Counted from the stretch's first letter, positions 1 through 7,850 are shown. The stretch: 47,929 nucleotides of DNA from Streptomyces roseolus (GCF_014649855.1 NZ_BMTV01000045.1:1-47929); one strand, 5' to 3'. The notes: generated by a model not told the origin, from the sequence alone. Numbers and translations are program-made.

Positions 1-264
1 CAGCATCACCGGCACCCCGGCCTGCGGCGCCCGCACCACCGGGTCCGCCCGCTGCGCATAGCTGCCCGCGAGCCGGTACACGGTCTCCGTCTGGAAGCCG
101 AGCCGGTGGCCGATCCCGGCTCGGCGGAGCCGGCTGCGGGACAGGTCGAGAAGACGCTCCCGAAGGTCTGCCTGTCGGGCCTGCTGTTCGAGGTGAGCCC
201 TTGAACCTGGATCTGATGCTGTCAGGGACAGGGCTGGAGAGCCTCGAGCACAACGGAGATTCAC
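1..264 (-). CDS. Partial hypothetical protein, N-terminal part, runs off left edge
   Basis: The minus strand is open from a GTG at 264 to the window edge, with an in-frame TAG just upstream of that GTG. The part below about position 205 reads as a plausible Arg/Leu/Gln-rich helical protein (HLEQQARQADLRERLLDLS, then RLGFQTETVYRLAGSYAQR), which looks better than any + strand frame there. No family was recognised. The first 20 or so codons look less protein-like, so the true start may lie further in. There is no good ribosome binding site before the GTG. It may be a real gene beginning here or a fragment. Confidence 0.3.
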   Translation of the reverse strand, partial: MNLRCARGSPALSLTASDPGSRAHLEQQARQADLRERLLDLSRSRLRRAGIGHRLGFQTETVYRLAGSYAQRADPVVRAPQAGVPVML

Positions 265-393
265 TCTTTGTAGCTAAACAGTAACTTTGAGTGGTTCACT
301 GGTGTGGCGTGCCGGGAGATATGGCGTGCTGGTGCTAAAGGGGCACCTGCTGTCGTGCCGGCGGCGATGTCGCGGGCGGAAGGAAGTTCTCCC

Positions 394-1071
394 ATGCGGA
401 TCAGGCTCATATCGACCGGCGCGCTCGTAGCGGCCACGGCCTTCCTCGGCGCACCTCAGGCGTTCGCCGCCGAGGTCAGCGACCAGGACCGGGTGTTCCT
501 CAGGGCGGCGCACCAGGGCAACCTGGCCGAGGTGGCCGCGGGAGAGGACGCGCGGCAGCACGCGACCAGCTCGTGCGTGAAGTCCGTCGGCGCCGCGCTG
601 GTGCGGGACCACGGGAAGCTGGACGCGGACGTGACCGCGCTGGCGGGCAAGCTCGGGGTCGCTCTGCCGGACGGGCCCGCGCCCGAGGACGCGAACAAGC
701 TGAAGGCGGTCCGGGCCAAGGCCGGGACACCCGCGTACGACACCGCGTGGCTGGCCGTTCAGGAGGCCGCGCACGTCAAGACCCTCGCCCTGATCGACCA
801 TGAGCTCAAGGCCGGCGAGAACAGCGAGGTGTTCGCAGCCGCGCGGGCCGCCCGCCCCGTCGTCGCGATGCACCTCGACATGGTGCGCGGCGGATCCTGT
901 CACGCCGCGAAGGCTCCCGAGACCGTCGACGCGGGCAGCGGAGGCCGACTCGCGGCCTCCGCCCACGACCGTGACGTTCTCGCCGCGACGGCTGTCGCAA
1001 GCGGGCTCGCCCTCGCGGCCGGCGCCGGATGGTGGACCGTACGGGCGCGCCGCGGTTCCGGCAGGAGCTGA
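394..1071 (+). CDS. Secreted DUF4142 (ferritin-like fold) protein with C-terminal membrane anchor
   Basis: This is a 225-residue protein. I chose ATG 394 rather than the longer ORF because it has a GGAAGGAAG Shine-Dalgarno and begins directly with a signal peptide (MRIRLISTGALVAATAFLG, cleavage near AFAAE). The mature part is a helical DUF4142-type domain: DQDRVFLRAAHQGNLAEVAAGEDA, a conserved RDHGKLDADV segment, then AVQEAAHVKTLALIDHELKAG. Near the C terminus a hydrophobic stretch (LAATAVASGLALAAGAGWW) followed by arginines looks like a membrane anchor. DUF4142 proteins are extracytoplasmic and of unknown function. A sortase-like gene follows after 6 bp, so the two are probably co-transcribed. 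I see no LPxTG-like signal. Confidence 0.85.
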   Translation: MRIRLISTGALVAATAFLGAPQAFAAEVSDQDRVFLRAAHQGNLAEVAAGEDARQHATSSCVKSVGAALVRDHGKLDADVTALAGKLGVALPDGPAPEDANKLKAVRAKAGTPAYDTAWLAVQEAAHVKTLALIDHELKAGENSEVFAAARAARPVVAMHLDMVRGGSCHAAKAPETVDAGSGGRLAASAHDRDVLAATAVASGLALAAGAGWWTVRARRGSGRS

Positions 1072-1077
1072 CCGGAC

Positions 1078-1680
1078 GTGCGGTCCGGTCGCCGCGTCGG
1101 CGTCGTGGCGGCATTCGGCGCCGGCGCGGTGCTGGTGGTGGCGGGTGGGATGCTCCTCGACGGGTCGAAGCCGCCGAGGAACGAAGGAGCCCTGCCCGCC
1201 TCCCCGGCCGGTCCGCGGACCGCGCCCTTCTCGCCGCCGGTGGCCGTCAGGGTCGCAGGACCGCATCCGGTCCGTGCCGCCGTCAGCGCCGTGGCCGCCA
1301 CCCTCGAGGGAGACCTGGAGCCACCCGCGGACGGCGGCCGGGTCGGCTGGTGGGCCCTGGGAGCCTCCCCAGGAGCAGCCCGCGGCACCGTCCTGCTCGT
1401 GGGACACGTCGACACCGAGGCCGGACTCGGCGCGTTCGCGGCCCTGCACGACACCGGGCTCGGAACCCGCGTCGACGTGACGGGCGCCGACGGGCACGTC
1501 CACCCGTACCGCGTCACCGCCCGCCGTACCTACGAGCGCGACGAACTCCCCGCAGACCTCTTCTCCCCCGAAGGCCCGCCCCGACTCGCGCTGCTCACCT
1601 GCTCCGGCACCTACGACACCGCCGCCGGCCACTACAGCGACACCCTCGTCCTCTACGCCGCTCCCGTCACACCCGCGTGA
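1078..1680 (+). CDS. Class F sortase-like membrane protein, apparently missing the catalytic Arg
   Basis: This is a 200-residue protein starting at GTG 1078, with CAGGAG about 11 bp upstream inside the end of the previous gene. An N-terminal hydrophobic segment (VGVVAAFGAGAVLVVAGGMLL) is followed by a Pro-rich linker and the sortase fold. The catalytic His is seen in VGHVDT (about residue 102) and the catalytic Cys in LALLTCSGTYD (about residue 173). Class F sortases normally have an Arg 12-13 residues after Cys. Here that position is Ser (GHYSDTLVLYA), and no Arg occurs anywhere after the Cys. It may be inactive as a transpeptidase or may use another residue. It follows the DUF4142 gene, with which it probably forms an operon. 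Confidence 0.8.
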   Translation: MRSGRRVGVVAAFGAGAVLVVAGGMLLDGSKPPRNEGALPASPAGPRTAPFSPPVAVRVAGPHPVRAAVSAVAATLEGDLEPPADGGRVGWWALGASPGAARGTVLLVGHVDTEAGLGAFAALHDTGLGTRVDVTGADGHVHPYRVTARRTYERDELPADLFSPEGPPRLALLTCSGTYDTAAGHYSDTLVLYAAPVTPA

Positions 1681-2128
1681 CACCCGGAAGCGGCGCGGCC
1701 CCGAGACGGACGCCGGAGGCAAGGCGGCGAGGAAGGATTCGGGGGCGGTGGACGCCGCGTGCCGGTCGAGCCGCGTCTTCGCGTCGGCGGGGCCCGGAGC
1801 GACGAAGGCGGTGGCGAAGCCGGCCACGGCCTGTGCCGCGGCCTCGGCCGCGTGGCAGGCGTTGAGGAAACGGGCGGCCGTCGTCCCTGCCGGTGGTTCT
1901 TCGGCCGTTGTCCGCGTGCCCACATGGCGACGTCTTCGCTGGTCAACGTACGGTCGGGGGCCACCACGGTTTGCGTTCGGGCAGGTGAGCCCGCGCGTTC
2001 GCAGGGGCAGCGCAGGGAGACGCGACGTCCCCCTCGGACGGGGTGAGTGCGTCTGTGAGACCGGCCACGTGGGCACCCGCGGTCTCAAGGAGACCGGCTG
2101 CGTCCTGGCCCGGTCGCGGACATGCGGC
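1681..2128. other. Intergenic region without a convincing gene
   Basis: About 450 bp between the sortase gene and the terminator of the chitinase gene. On the minus strand around 1690-1930 one frame gives a protein-like stretch (RFLNACHAAEAAAQAVAGF), but there is no start with a ribosome binding site and no recognised family. It could be a gene remnant. Confidence 0.4.
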
Positions 2129-2162
2129 GGCCCGCCCGTCCCCTGGCCGGGACGGGCGGGCC
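2129..2162 (-). terminator. Strong hairpin terminator after the chitinase gene
   Basis: A perfect 14-bp stem (GGCCCGCCCGTCCC pairing with GGGACGGGCGGGCC) with a 6-nt loop lies 19 bp past the chitinase stop codon. There is no T-tract, as is usual for Streptomyces terminators. Confidence 0.75.
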
Positions 2163-2180
2163 GGTTGGTCGCTCCGCGGG

Positions 2181-4049
2181 TTACTTCAGGCCGTTGCTGA
2201 TCGCGTTCACGAGTTCGCCGTCGGCGGTGTCGCCGTTGAACTCCCAGAAGAACGCGCCGCCCAGGCCCTGGTTCTTGGCCCACGTCATCTTGGTGCCGAC
2301 GGTGGCCGGGGTGTCGTAGCTCCACCAGTCGGAGCCGCAGTGGGCGTAGGCGGTGCCGCCGACGGTGCCGGTGGCGGGGCAGGCGGTCTTGAGGACCTTG
2401 TAGTACTGGTTGCCGGGCTCGACGCCGGCGGCGGGACCGGTTGCGGTGCCGCCGGGGGCGGACTGGGTGACGCCGGTCCAGCCGCGGCCGTAGAAGCCGA
2501 TGCCGAGGAGCAGCTTCGAGGCCGGGACGCCCTTGGCCTTCAGCTTGGCGATCGCGTCGGCCGAGTTGAAGCCCTGCGCGGGGATGCCGGGGTACGAGGT
2601 GAGGGGGGAGTGCGGGGCGGTCGGGCCCTGCGCGGCCCAGCTGCCGAAGTAGTCGTACGTCATCACGTCGTACCAGTTGATGTACGGGGCGGCGCCGCCG
2701 TAGTCGGCCGCGTCGAGCTTGCCGCCGCTGGAGCCGTCGGCGGTGATGGCGGCGGTGAGCAGGTTGGTCGGGCCGAACTCGGCGCGCATGGCCTGCATCA
2801 TGTTCTTGAAGGCGGCCGGACCACTGCTGTCGCAGGTCAGGCCGCAGGCGTTCGGGTACTCCCAGTCCAGGTCGATGCCGTCGAAGACGTCGGCCCAGCG
2901 CGGGTCCTCGACCAGGTCGTGGCAGGACTGGGCGAAGGCGGCCGGGTTCTGGACGGCCTGGCCGAAGCCGCCGGACCAGGTCCAGCCGCCGAAGGACCAC
3001 AGGACCTTGATGTGCGGGTACTGGGCCTTGAGCTTGCGCAGCTGGTTGAAGTGGCCCTTCAGCGGCTGGTCCCAGGTGTCGGCGACGCCGTCGACGGACT
3101 GGGCGGCGGTGTAGGACTTCTGGTAGTCCTCGTAGGGGTCGCCGATGGTGCACTTGCCGTTCTGCACGTTGCCGAAGGCGTAGTTGATGTGCGTGATCTT
3201 CGCAGCGGAGCCCGAGGTCACGAGGTTCTTCACCGTGTAGGAGCCCCAGTTGGTGAAGTAGCCCAGGTTGATCTTGCCGTTGCCGCCGGGGTTCTCGCCG
3301 CCGCCACCGCCCCCGGTGGTGCGGACCGGGGTGGCGCCGGAGGCGGGGCCGGTCTGGTCGGCGGTGTCACGGGCGACGACGGTGTAGCTGTAGTCGGTGC
3401 CGGCGGTCAGGCCGGTGTGGGTGTAGGTGGTGCCGGTGACGGTGGCGACGGTGGTGCCGTCACGCTTGACGTCGTAGTTCTTGACGCCCTTGTCGTCGGT
3501 GGCGGCGGCCCAGGTGAGCTTCACCGAGGTGTCGGTGATGTCGGAGGCGACCGGGGTGCCGGGGGCGGAGGGGGCGTTGTCGCCGGGGTTGGTGGTGCCG
3601 CCGTCGCAGGGAGCGCCGTTGAGCTTGCAGCCGGAGGGGGCGCCGGCCCCGCTGCCGTTGAAGCCGAAGGAGATCGAGGCGCCGGGGGCGAGCGTGCCGT
3701 TCCAGCCGAGGTTCTTGGCGGTCCAGTGGTTCGCGGAGTTGGTGACGGTCGCGTCCCAGGCGGAGGTGACCTTGGTGCCGGAGGGGAAGTCCCACTCGAC
3801 GGTCCAAGAGGTGAGGGTGGTGGTGCCGGTGTTCTTCACCGTCCACTTGCCCTCGAAGCCGGAACCCCAGTCGGATGCCTTGGCGTACGTGGCGGTGGCC
3901 GAGGTCGCCGCCTCCGCGGGCGCGGCGAGGCCGACCATGGCGGCCAGCGGGAGAAGCAGCGCGGTGGCGCCCGCAAGGGCTTTGGACCGCGTGCGGGGGA
4001 CGTTGCTCCGTGGCGATCCGGTACCGCGCCACCGCGTGTGAGTGCTCAA
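2181..4049 (-). CDS. Secreted chitinase: CBM2 - fibronectin III - GH18
   Basis: This is a 622-residue exported endochitinase hydrolysing beta-1,4-linked GlcNAc. The start is TTG 4049, preceded by GAGGAG. Residues 1-47 form a signal peptide with an Arg-rich n-region and a cut near AEAAT. Residues about 48-150 are a CBM2 carbohydrate-binding module. Residues about 160-245 are an FnIII domain, followed by a Gly/Pro linker. Residues about 262-622 are the GH18 barrel with the catalytic signature DGIDLDWEYP, whose final Glu is the acid/base, and substrate-site strands such as YDVMTYDYFG. The order and length match Streptomyces ChiC/Chi63-type chitinases. The gene is monocistronic, with a DasR-like element in its promoter and a strong terminator. 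Confidence 0.95.
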   Translation of the reverse strand: MSTHTRWRGTGSPRSNVPRTRSKALAGATALLLPLAAMVGLAAPAEAATSATATYAKASDWGSGFEGKWTVKNTGTTTLTSWTVEWDFPSGTKVTSAWDATVTNSANHWTAKNLGWNGTLAPGASISFGFNGSGAGAPSGCKLNGAPCDGGTTNPGDNAPSAPGTPVASDITDTSVKLTWAAATDDKGVKNYDVKRDGTTVATVTGTTYTHTGLTAGTDYSYTVVARDTADQTGPASGATPVRTTGGGGGGENPGGNGKINLGYFTNWGSYTVKNLVTSGSAAKITHINYAFGNVQNGKCTIGDPYEDYQKSYTAAQSVDGVADTWDQPLKGHFNQLRKLKAQYPHIKVLWSFGGWTWSGGFGQAVQNPAAFAQSCHDLVEDPRWADVFDGIDLDWEYPNACGLTCDSSGPAAFKNMMQAMRAEFGPTNLLTAAITADGSSGGKLDAADYGGAAPYINWYDVMTYDYFGSWAAQGPTAPHSPLTSYPGIPAQGFNSADAIAKLKAKGVPASKLLLGIGFYGRGWTGVTQSAPGGTATGPAAGVEPGNQYYKVLKTACPATGTVGGTAYAHCGSDWWSYDTPATVGTKMTWAKNQGLGGAFFWEFNGDTADGELVNAISNGLK

Positions 4050-4159
4050 GGGTGCTCCTCGGGAGGGGTTCGGCGGACAGGGGGGTCCCTGGCCTGTCGA
4101 CCCTGCGGGTCCCTGGGTGCGTGGTGTCCCTCCTTTGCACCCACCGCAGTGTTGCCGCG

Positions 4160-4188
4160 ACCTTAGGAAGGACTAGACCAATCGTCAA
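4160..4188 (-). promoter_or_regulatory. Chitinase promoter with DasR-like (dre) operator
   Basis: Reading the minus strand there is a -35 TTGACG (4183-4188), a 17-bp spacer, and a -10 TAAGGT (4160-4165). The spacer is filled by ATTGGTCTAGTCCTT (4168-4182), which closely resembles the DasR responsive element (core TGGTCTAGACCA). DasR is the GlcNAc-responsive GntR repressor of Streptomyces chitin genes. A repressor bound there would block RNA polymerase, giving chitin/GlcNAc control. The position and match are seen in the sequence; DasR binding is inferred. Confidence 0.75.
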
Positions 4189-4707
4189 GTGGTACGGACC
4201 TCAAGGCCGTTGTGTACGGAATGCCCGCCCCCGGCGACGATCGCCCGTCGCGCGCACCTCTGGTGGCACGTTCGGCGGGGTACGGTTCCGGCCATGGTGC
4301 GATCTTCTCGGCGTGCGTCCCGGCGTCGACCGCTCCCACCTCGCGGCAGATGGGGGTCCTGGATGCGGGCGCCCGGGAGGGGCGTCGCCGCCGATGGGGC
4401 GGCGTCCGAACTCCACGATCCGCCCAGCGCTCTCAGCTGCGGCGATCGATTCCCTCCGCCTGAAGTCGCCGCGAGCGAGTGGTCCAGATCATTGACCTCT
4501 CCTCGGGCTGCTCCCTTGCGTCGGTGCCGTCGCGGCGGCCGTCCCACGAGGGCTCCCGTTCCCCCGGGCACCCTTCTCTCCATGGCCGGAATCGTTCCTT
4601 TCAGGTGCGCCCGGTTCTTTGCCGTGCGGCGCCCTCGGCGGCGTCGCGCCCCGCGCCGAACAGAAGTCCATGCAGCGACTTCGGGAGTCGAGCCGCCGAC
4701 CCGTGTC
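4189..4707. other. Intergenic region, no supported gene
   Basis: About 520 bp upstream of the chitinase promoter. All frames are Arg/Pro-rich and low-complexity, with no start plus ribosome binding site leading into a recognisable domain. It leads into the condensation-domain remnant and is best read as decayed DNA. Confidence 0.4.
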
Positions 4708-4896
4708 GTGGACGGGAACGCCGGGGTGTCGTCCGTCGGGCAGGAACGGCTCTGGTTCCTGGACCGGCTGGAGCCGGGAGACCCCGCGTACGACATTCCG
4801 TACGTGCTGCGGCTCGGCGGCGCGCTCGACGCCACGGCCCTGGGGCGTGCGCTCGACGACGCCGTGGCCCGCCGTGAGGCCCTGCGGCTGGAGGCG
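4708..4896 (+). pseudogene. Remnant of an NRPS condensation domain (N-terminal 60 residues)
   Basis: From GTG 4708 the frame gives SSVGQERLWFLDRLEPGD, then IPYVLRLGGALDATALGRAL and ARREALR. This is the start of a condensation domain: the C1 motif (S-x-x-Q-x-R-L-W-x-L) and the following helix up to the R-x-E-x-L-R region. Homology stops at about 4896, where the frame passes directly into the tail of an IS3-family OrfA. The catalytic HHxxxDG motif and everything after it are missing. It differs in sequence from the C domains at 37-44 kb, so it is not a recent copy of them. It is probably the scar of an NRPS gene deleted or rearranged by the insertion element. Confidence 0.7.
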
Positions 4897-5845
4897 GAAC
4901 ACGAGATCCGGCGGAAGGCGGCGAAGTACTTCGCCGGGGAGACGCGCTGGTGAACCGCTTCCAGTGCGTCGCCGGCCTACAGCTCCGCCACGGCGTGAAG
5001 CGGCTCTGCAGCGCCCTCGGCGTCAGCCGTTCGAGCTTCTGCTACTGGCGCCCGAGACAGCCGCCGACCGGGCCGCCCGGCAGGCGGCCGACGCACAGCC
5101 GACCGTCCGGACACGTGCGGTGCTCCAGTGATCGGACGGCACCTACGGAGCCCCCGGAATCACCGCCGAACTCCGCGAGACGAGCGGTGAGGCGGTCAAC
5201 CACCAGCGGGTCGCCAGGAACATGCGGGCGTCCGGGATCGAAGGGATCCGGTTGCGCCGCCGGCACCGCACCACCGTCCCCGATCCGGCTGCGGCCAAGG
5301 CTCTGGCCTGATCCGCCGCGACTTCACCGCGGACAAGCCGAACAAGAAGTACGTCGGCGACATCACCTACCTGCCCATCGACGGCGGGACGTTCTGCTGC
5401 CCGGCTACCGTCATCCACCTCGCTTCGCGCCGTCTGGCCGATCGCCGACCACATGCGCGCGAACCTCGTGACCGACGCTCTGGCCGCGGCCGTCCACACC
5501 CGCGGAACTCTCGCGGAACCGATCACGCGCACCGACCACGGAGCCCGGTACACGAGCAGGGCCTTCGCCGAAGCCCGCAGCTCAGCAGGGGTTCGGCGAA
5601 GCATGAGCGCGGTCGGGTCCAGCGCGGACAACGCACTCGCCGAGTCCTTCGACGCGACCTTCAAACACGAGACCCCGCAGGGACGAAAGAGCCGGCCGGA
5701 TGAGCACGAGGCCCGACTCGACGCGTTCCGACGGCCCCACCGCCCCAATGCCCGGCGCCGACACTCCCGCCTCGGACAGCGATCACCCATCGCCTTCGAG
5801 AACGACTTCCACCTCACACCGACCACGTCGACACCGGCCGCATGA
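4897..5845 (+). mobile_element. Degenerate IS3-family insertion sequence with broken transposase
   Basis: Only the last residues of OrfA survive (RKAAKYFAGETRW, stop at 4951-4953). OrfB begins at GTG 4950 in the usual overlapping arrangement (NRFQCVAGLQLRHGVKRLC). Its frame is then broken near 5050, hits a TGA at about 5131, shifts again near 5307 and again near 5438. The pieces still show an IS3 transposase: HQRVARNMRASGIEGIRLRR, KYVGDITYLP (first Asp of DDE), TDHGARYTS (second Asp), NALAESFDATFKHE (Glu), and HSRLGQRSPIAFEN near the end at 5845. The left terminus and most of OrfA are gone, and I could not identify terminal repeats. The element is immobile. Confidence 0.85.
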
Positions 5846-6054
5846 CCCGTGTTCAGGATTCGGGGTCAAGGCGCCCTGGGCCAGAAGCCGAAGTCGTGAA
5901 CAAAGCCAGGCACACGGACCTGCTTGCGTCGGGCTGCCGTGCGACCCGCGTCCGCACCCCCGCCGAAGCGGGTCGGCACCTCCGCGGTTTACGCCTCGCC
6001 ATCACGAGCAGGCGGGGGTCAAGACCAATCCGGTTACTTCACCAGGAGGTCCCG

Positions 6055-6228
6055 ATGTCGGGCACGGAGAAGAGCAAGGCCCACGCCGAGCAGGCCAAGG
6101 GCAAGGTCAAGGAGACCGTCGGCCGCGCCGTCGGCAACGAGCGGATGACCGCCGAAGGCCAGACCGAGCAGGCCAAGGGCAACGCCCGCCAGGCCAAGGA
6201 AGGCATCAAGGACACCTTCCGGCACTAG
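6055..6228 (+). CDS. CsbD family stress-response protein
   Basis: This 57-residue, highly charged hydrophilic protein starts at ATG 6055 behind a near-perfect AGGAGGT. The longer upstream frame is not protein-like. It carries the CsbD pattern: KAHAEQAKGKVKETVGRAVG, then NERMTAEGQTEQAKGNARQAKEGIKD. The Lys/Ala/Gln helix repeats occur twice. CsbD-like proteins are abundant in stress and stationary phase in Gram-positive bacteria and have no enzymatic role known to me. The PRC-barrel gene downstream is also a typical stress-associated small protein. They are separated by about 200 bp with a hairpin, so are probably transcribed separately. Confidence 0.9.
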   Translation: MSGTEKSKAHAEQAKGKVKETVGRAVGNERMTAEGQTEQAKGNARQAKEGIKDTFRH

Positions 6229-6254
6229 AACCGGAACCCTCCCCGTATACCCGT

Positions 6255-6286
6255 GAGGCCCCGGCCACTCCCCCGGTCCGGGCCTC
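6255..6286 (+). terminator. Probable terminator after csbD-like gene
   Basis: A GAGGCCC / GGGCCTC inverted repeat with additional internal C/G pairing lies 27 bp beyond the stop codon. The loop is long and partly structured. The assignment is from the sequence only. Confidence 0.5.
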
Positions 6287-6436
6287 GCGGCGTGTCCGGA
6301 CACGCCGAAGGGCTCACCGCCTCTCGCGGAGCGCCACCCGGCCGACTCCCACGGCGGCGAGGGCGACCACGGCAATGACGAACCAGACGGGCACCGAGCC
6401 CGGGACCTTCTGCAGGGATCGACCATGGAGGCCTGA

Positions 6437-6784
6437 ATGAGCAACGACATGTGGAGCTACGTTCCGACAGCCGGTCACGGCCCCGACAGTGACCTCACCG
6501 GATACAAGGTCGAAGCCGTCGACGGGCACATCGGCAAGGTCGACAAGCATTCCAACGAGGTCACCGACCAGTACATCGTCGTCGACACCGGCGTATGGAT
6601 CTTCGGCAAGGAAGTCCTGCTGCCCGCCGGCACCGTGACGGCCATCGACAACGAGGAGCGGCGGATCCTGGTCTCGCTCACCAAGGAGCAGATCAAGAAC
6701 GCGCCGGAGTTCGACCAGGAGAAGCACCTGGGCGACCCCGCCCATCGCGACCAGCTCGGCGGGTACTACGGTTCGGGCCACTGA
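6437..6784 (+). CDS. PRC-barrel domain protein
   Basis: This 115-residue protein starts at ATG 6437 with GGAGG about 6 bp upstream. The PRC-barrel beta fold occupies about residues 15-85: SDLTGYKVEAVDGHIGKVDK, then YIVVDTGVWIFGKEVLLPAG, then VTAIDNEERRILVSLTKEQIKNAPEF. The tail is a short charged segment ending in GGYYGSGH. PRC-barrels occur in ribosome maturation factors and photosynthetic reaction centres. Stand-alone bacterial versions like this are mostly of unknown role and linked to stress. There is no signal peptide or membrane segment. Confidence 0.88.
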   Translation: MSNDMWSYVPTAGHGPDSDLTGYKVEAVDGHIGKVDKHSNEVTDQYIVVDTGVWIFGKEVLLPAGTVTAIDNEERRILVSLTKEQIKNAPEFDQEKHLGDPAHRDQLGGYYGSGH

Positions 6785-7158
6785 GCCCGCCCGGAGCCGC
6801 ACCGACTCGGCAGGACAAGGCAGCCCGTATGTACAGACGGAGGGGGAAGGGCAGGGCGGCCCGGTGGCACTGCCCCCCGAGCTCGTCCGGGCGCCGGGCC
6901 CGGTCCGTGCACGCCCTGTCGGCACGGGCTGGTCCCGACCCTGTCCGGGCGGGCCAGGCAGGTCGCCGGACTCGAGGAACCGCTGCCCGGCCACTCGTCA
7001 CGACGTGGGCAGGGCCCTTGCCCCCGGCGAGGCGTACAGCCGCCCCGCCCACCACGAGCAAGGCACCGAACCCCGTCGCGGAAGCGGTTCTGACACCATC
7101 GGCAGAGCCCCGTAATCTGCTCTGACGCAGGACAGCGTGATCTTCGGCGGGGGCTCTC
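6785..7158. other. Intergenic region, nothing recognised
   Basis: About 370 bp between the PRC-barrel gene and a small membrane protein gene. Frames here are compositionally biased and lack domains. No clear promoter motif was found. Confidence 0.4.
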
Positions 7159-7407
7159 ATGACAGGCAACAACAGGTCCAGCACGGATATCGGCGGCGGT
7201 CACATCGGACTGGCCGTGACGATCATCGCTTTGATCGCTGTCGCCGGTTTCTCCGGCGCTCGCTGGACTCTGATCGTCGCAGGAGGCTTCACCGCCTGGT
7301 TCGTCCTCGCGCTCACCGTCATCCACATCAGGGGCGGACGCGGCAGGGAAGCAGTTCGACGGGCCTATGTCGCCACTTTCGGCTGGGGCGACTGCGTCAC
7401 CCCCTGA
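7159..7407 (+). CDS. Small two-TM membrane protein, unknown function
   Basis: This is an 82-residue protein starting at ATG 7159 with a G-rich GGCGGGGG about 8 bp upstream. After a polar N terminus it has two hydrophobic helices: IGLAVTIIALIAVAGFSGA and WTLIVAGGFTAWFVLALTV. A basic segment follows (IRGGRGREAVRRAYVATFGW). It is probably an inner-membrane protein with both termini on the same side. I did not recognise a family. A CRISPR-repeat-like hairpin starts 40 bp downstream and could terminate transcription. Confidence 0.6.
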   Translation: MTGNNRSSTDIGGGHIGLAVTIIALIAVAGFSGARWTLIVAGGFTAWFVLALTVIHIRGGRGREAVRRAYVATFGWGDCVTP

Positions 7408-7446
7408 TGGGGTTGAACGACAAGCTCAGATTCTCCTTACGATCAC

Positions 7447-7475
7447 GGATCCATCCCCGCGTACGCGGGGAGCAG
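7447..7475. repeat. Solitary 29-bp CRISPR type I-E-like repeat
   Basis: The 29 bp begin GGATCCATCC and end GGGGAGCAG around the palindrome CCCCGCGTACGCGGGG. This is the length, centre and flanks of Streptomyces type I-E repeats (CTGCTCCCCGCG...GCGGGGATGG on the other strand). No second copy follows at the 60-62 bp spacing an array would need, and no cas gene is nearby. It may be an orphan repeat, or a terminator hairpin for the upstream membrane protein gene that happens to look alike. Confidence 0.55.
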
Positions 7476-7850
7476 TCCCCTTCAGGAAGCGCCCGCCGGG
7501 GACGAGCGCGAAAAAGAACGGGCGTAAGGGTGGTAATTGGACAGCGTCCGACGGGGTTCTCACCAAGGTTCGCCGACGGGCTGCGGCCCGGATGTGTGGC
7601 CGGCGGCACCGGTCCCCGGTCGCTGCGCAGAGGCCGGGAAAGTGTGCAGGGCGGGAGCGGAGGGCCGTCCACGCTCGCGGGGAGCGGGGTGATCCGACCC
7701 TGACGGCTCCCACCCGCCTGGGCCCCTCTCGCGCGAGCGGTGAGCAGGGCGGGCTCCCCCAGCGACTCCGTGCGGCACGGCGAGTTCCGACCTGCCGCTC
7801 CCCCGTCGGCGCACAAACAATGGGGGCGACCACAGGACATGGGGGAACAC
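7476..7850. other. Intergenic region upstream of a regulator gene
   Basis: About 375 bp. It contains a slightly A-rich patch near 7510-7530 but no gene with a credible start. It presumably holds the promoter of the regulator gene. No operator was identified. Confidence 0.35.

Noticed and set aside
274..3153. Minus-strand 959-codon frame spanning the DUF4142, sortase and chitinase region
   Set aside because: Arg-rich shadow. Within the chitinase it is merely another frame, and across the first two genes it is antisense to recognisable proteins.
2043..4166. Long + strand frame opposite the chitinase
   Set aside because: Gly/Val-rich antisense shadow of the GH18 gene.
6314..6394. Minus-strand 26-residue hydrophobic peptide (VPVWFVIAVVALAAVGVGRVAL...)
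   Set aside because: It looks like one transmembrane helix with an AGAAGG upstream, but it is too short and overlaps the leader of the PRC-barrel gene. I could not separate it from chance.
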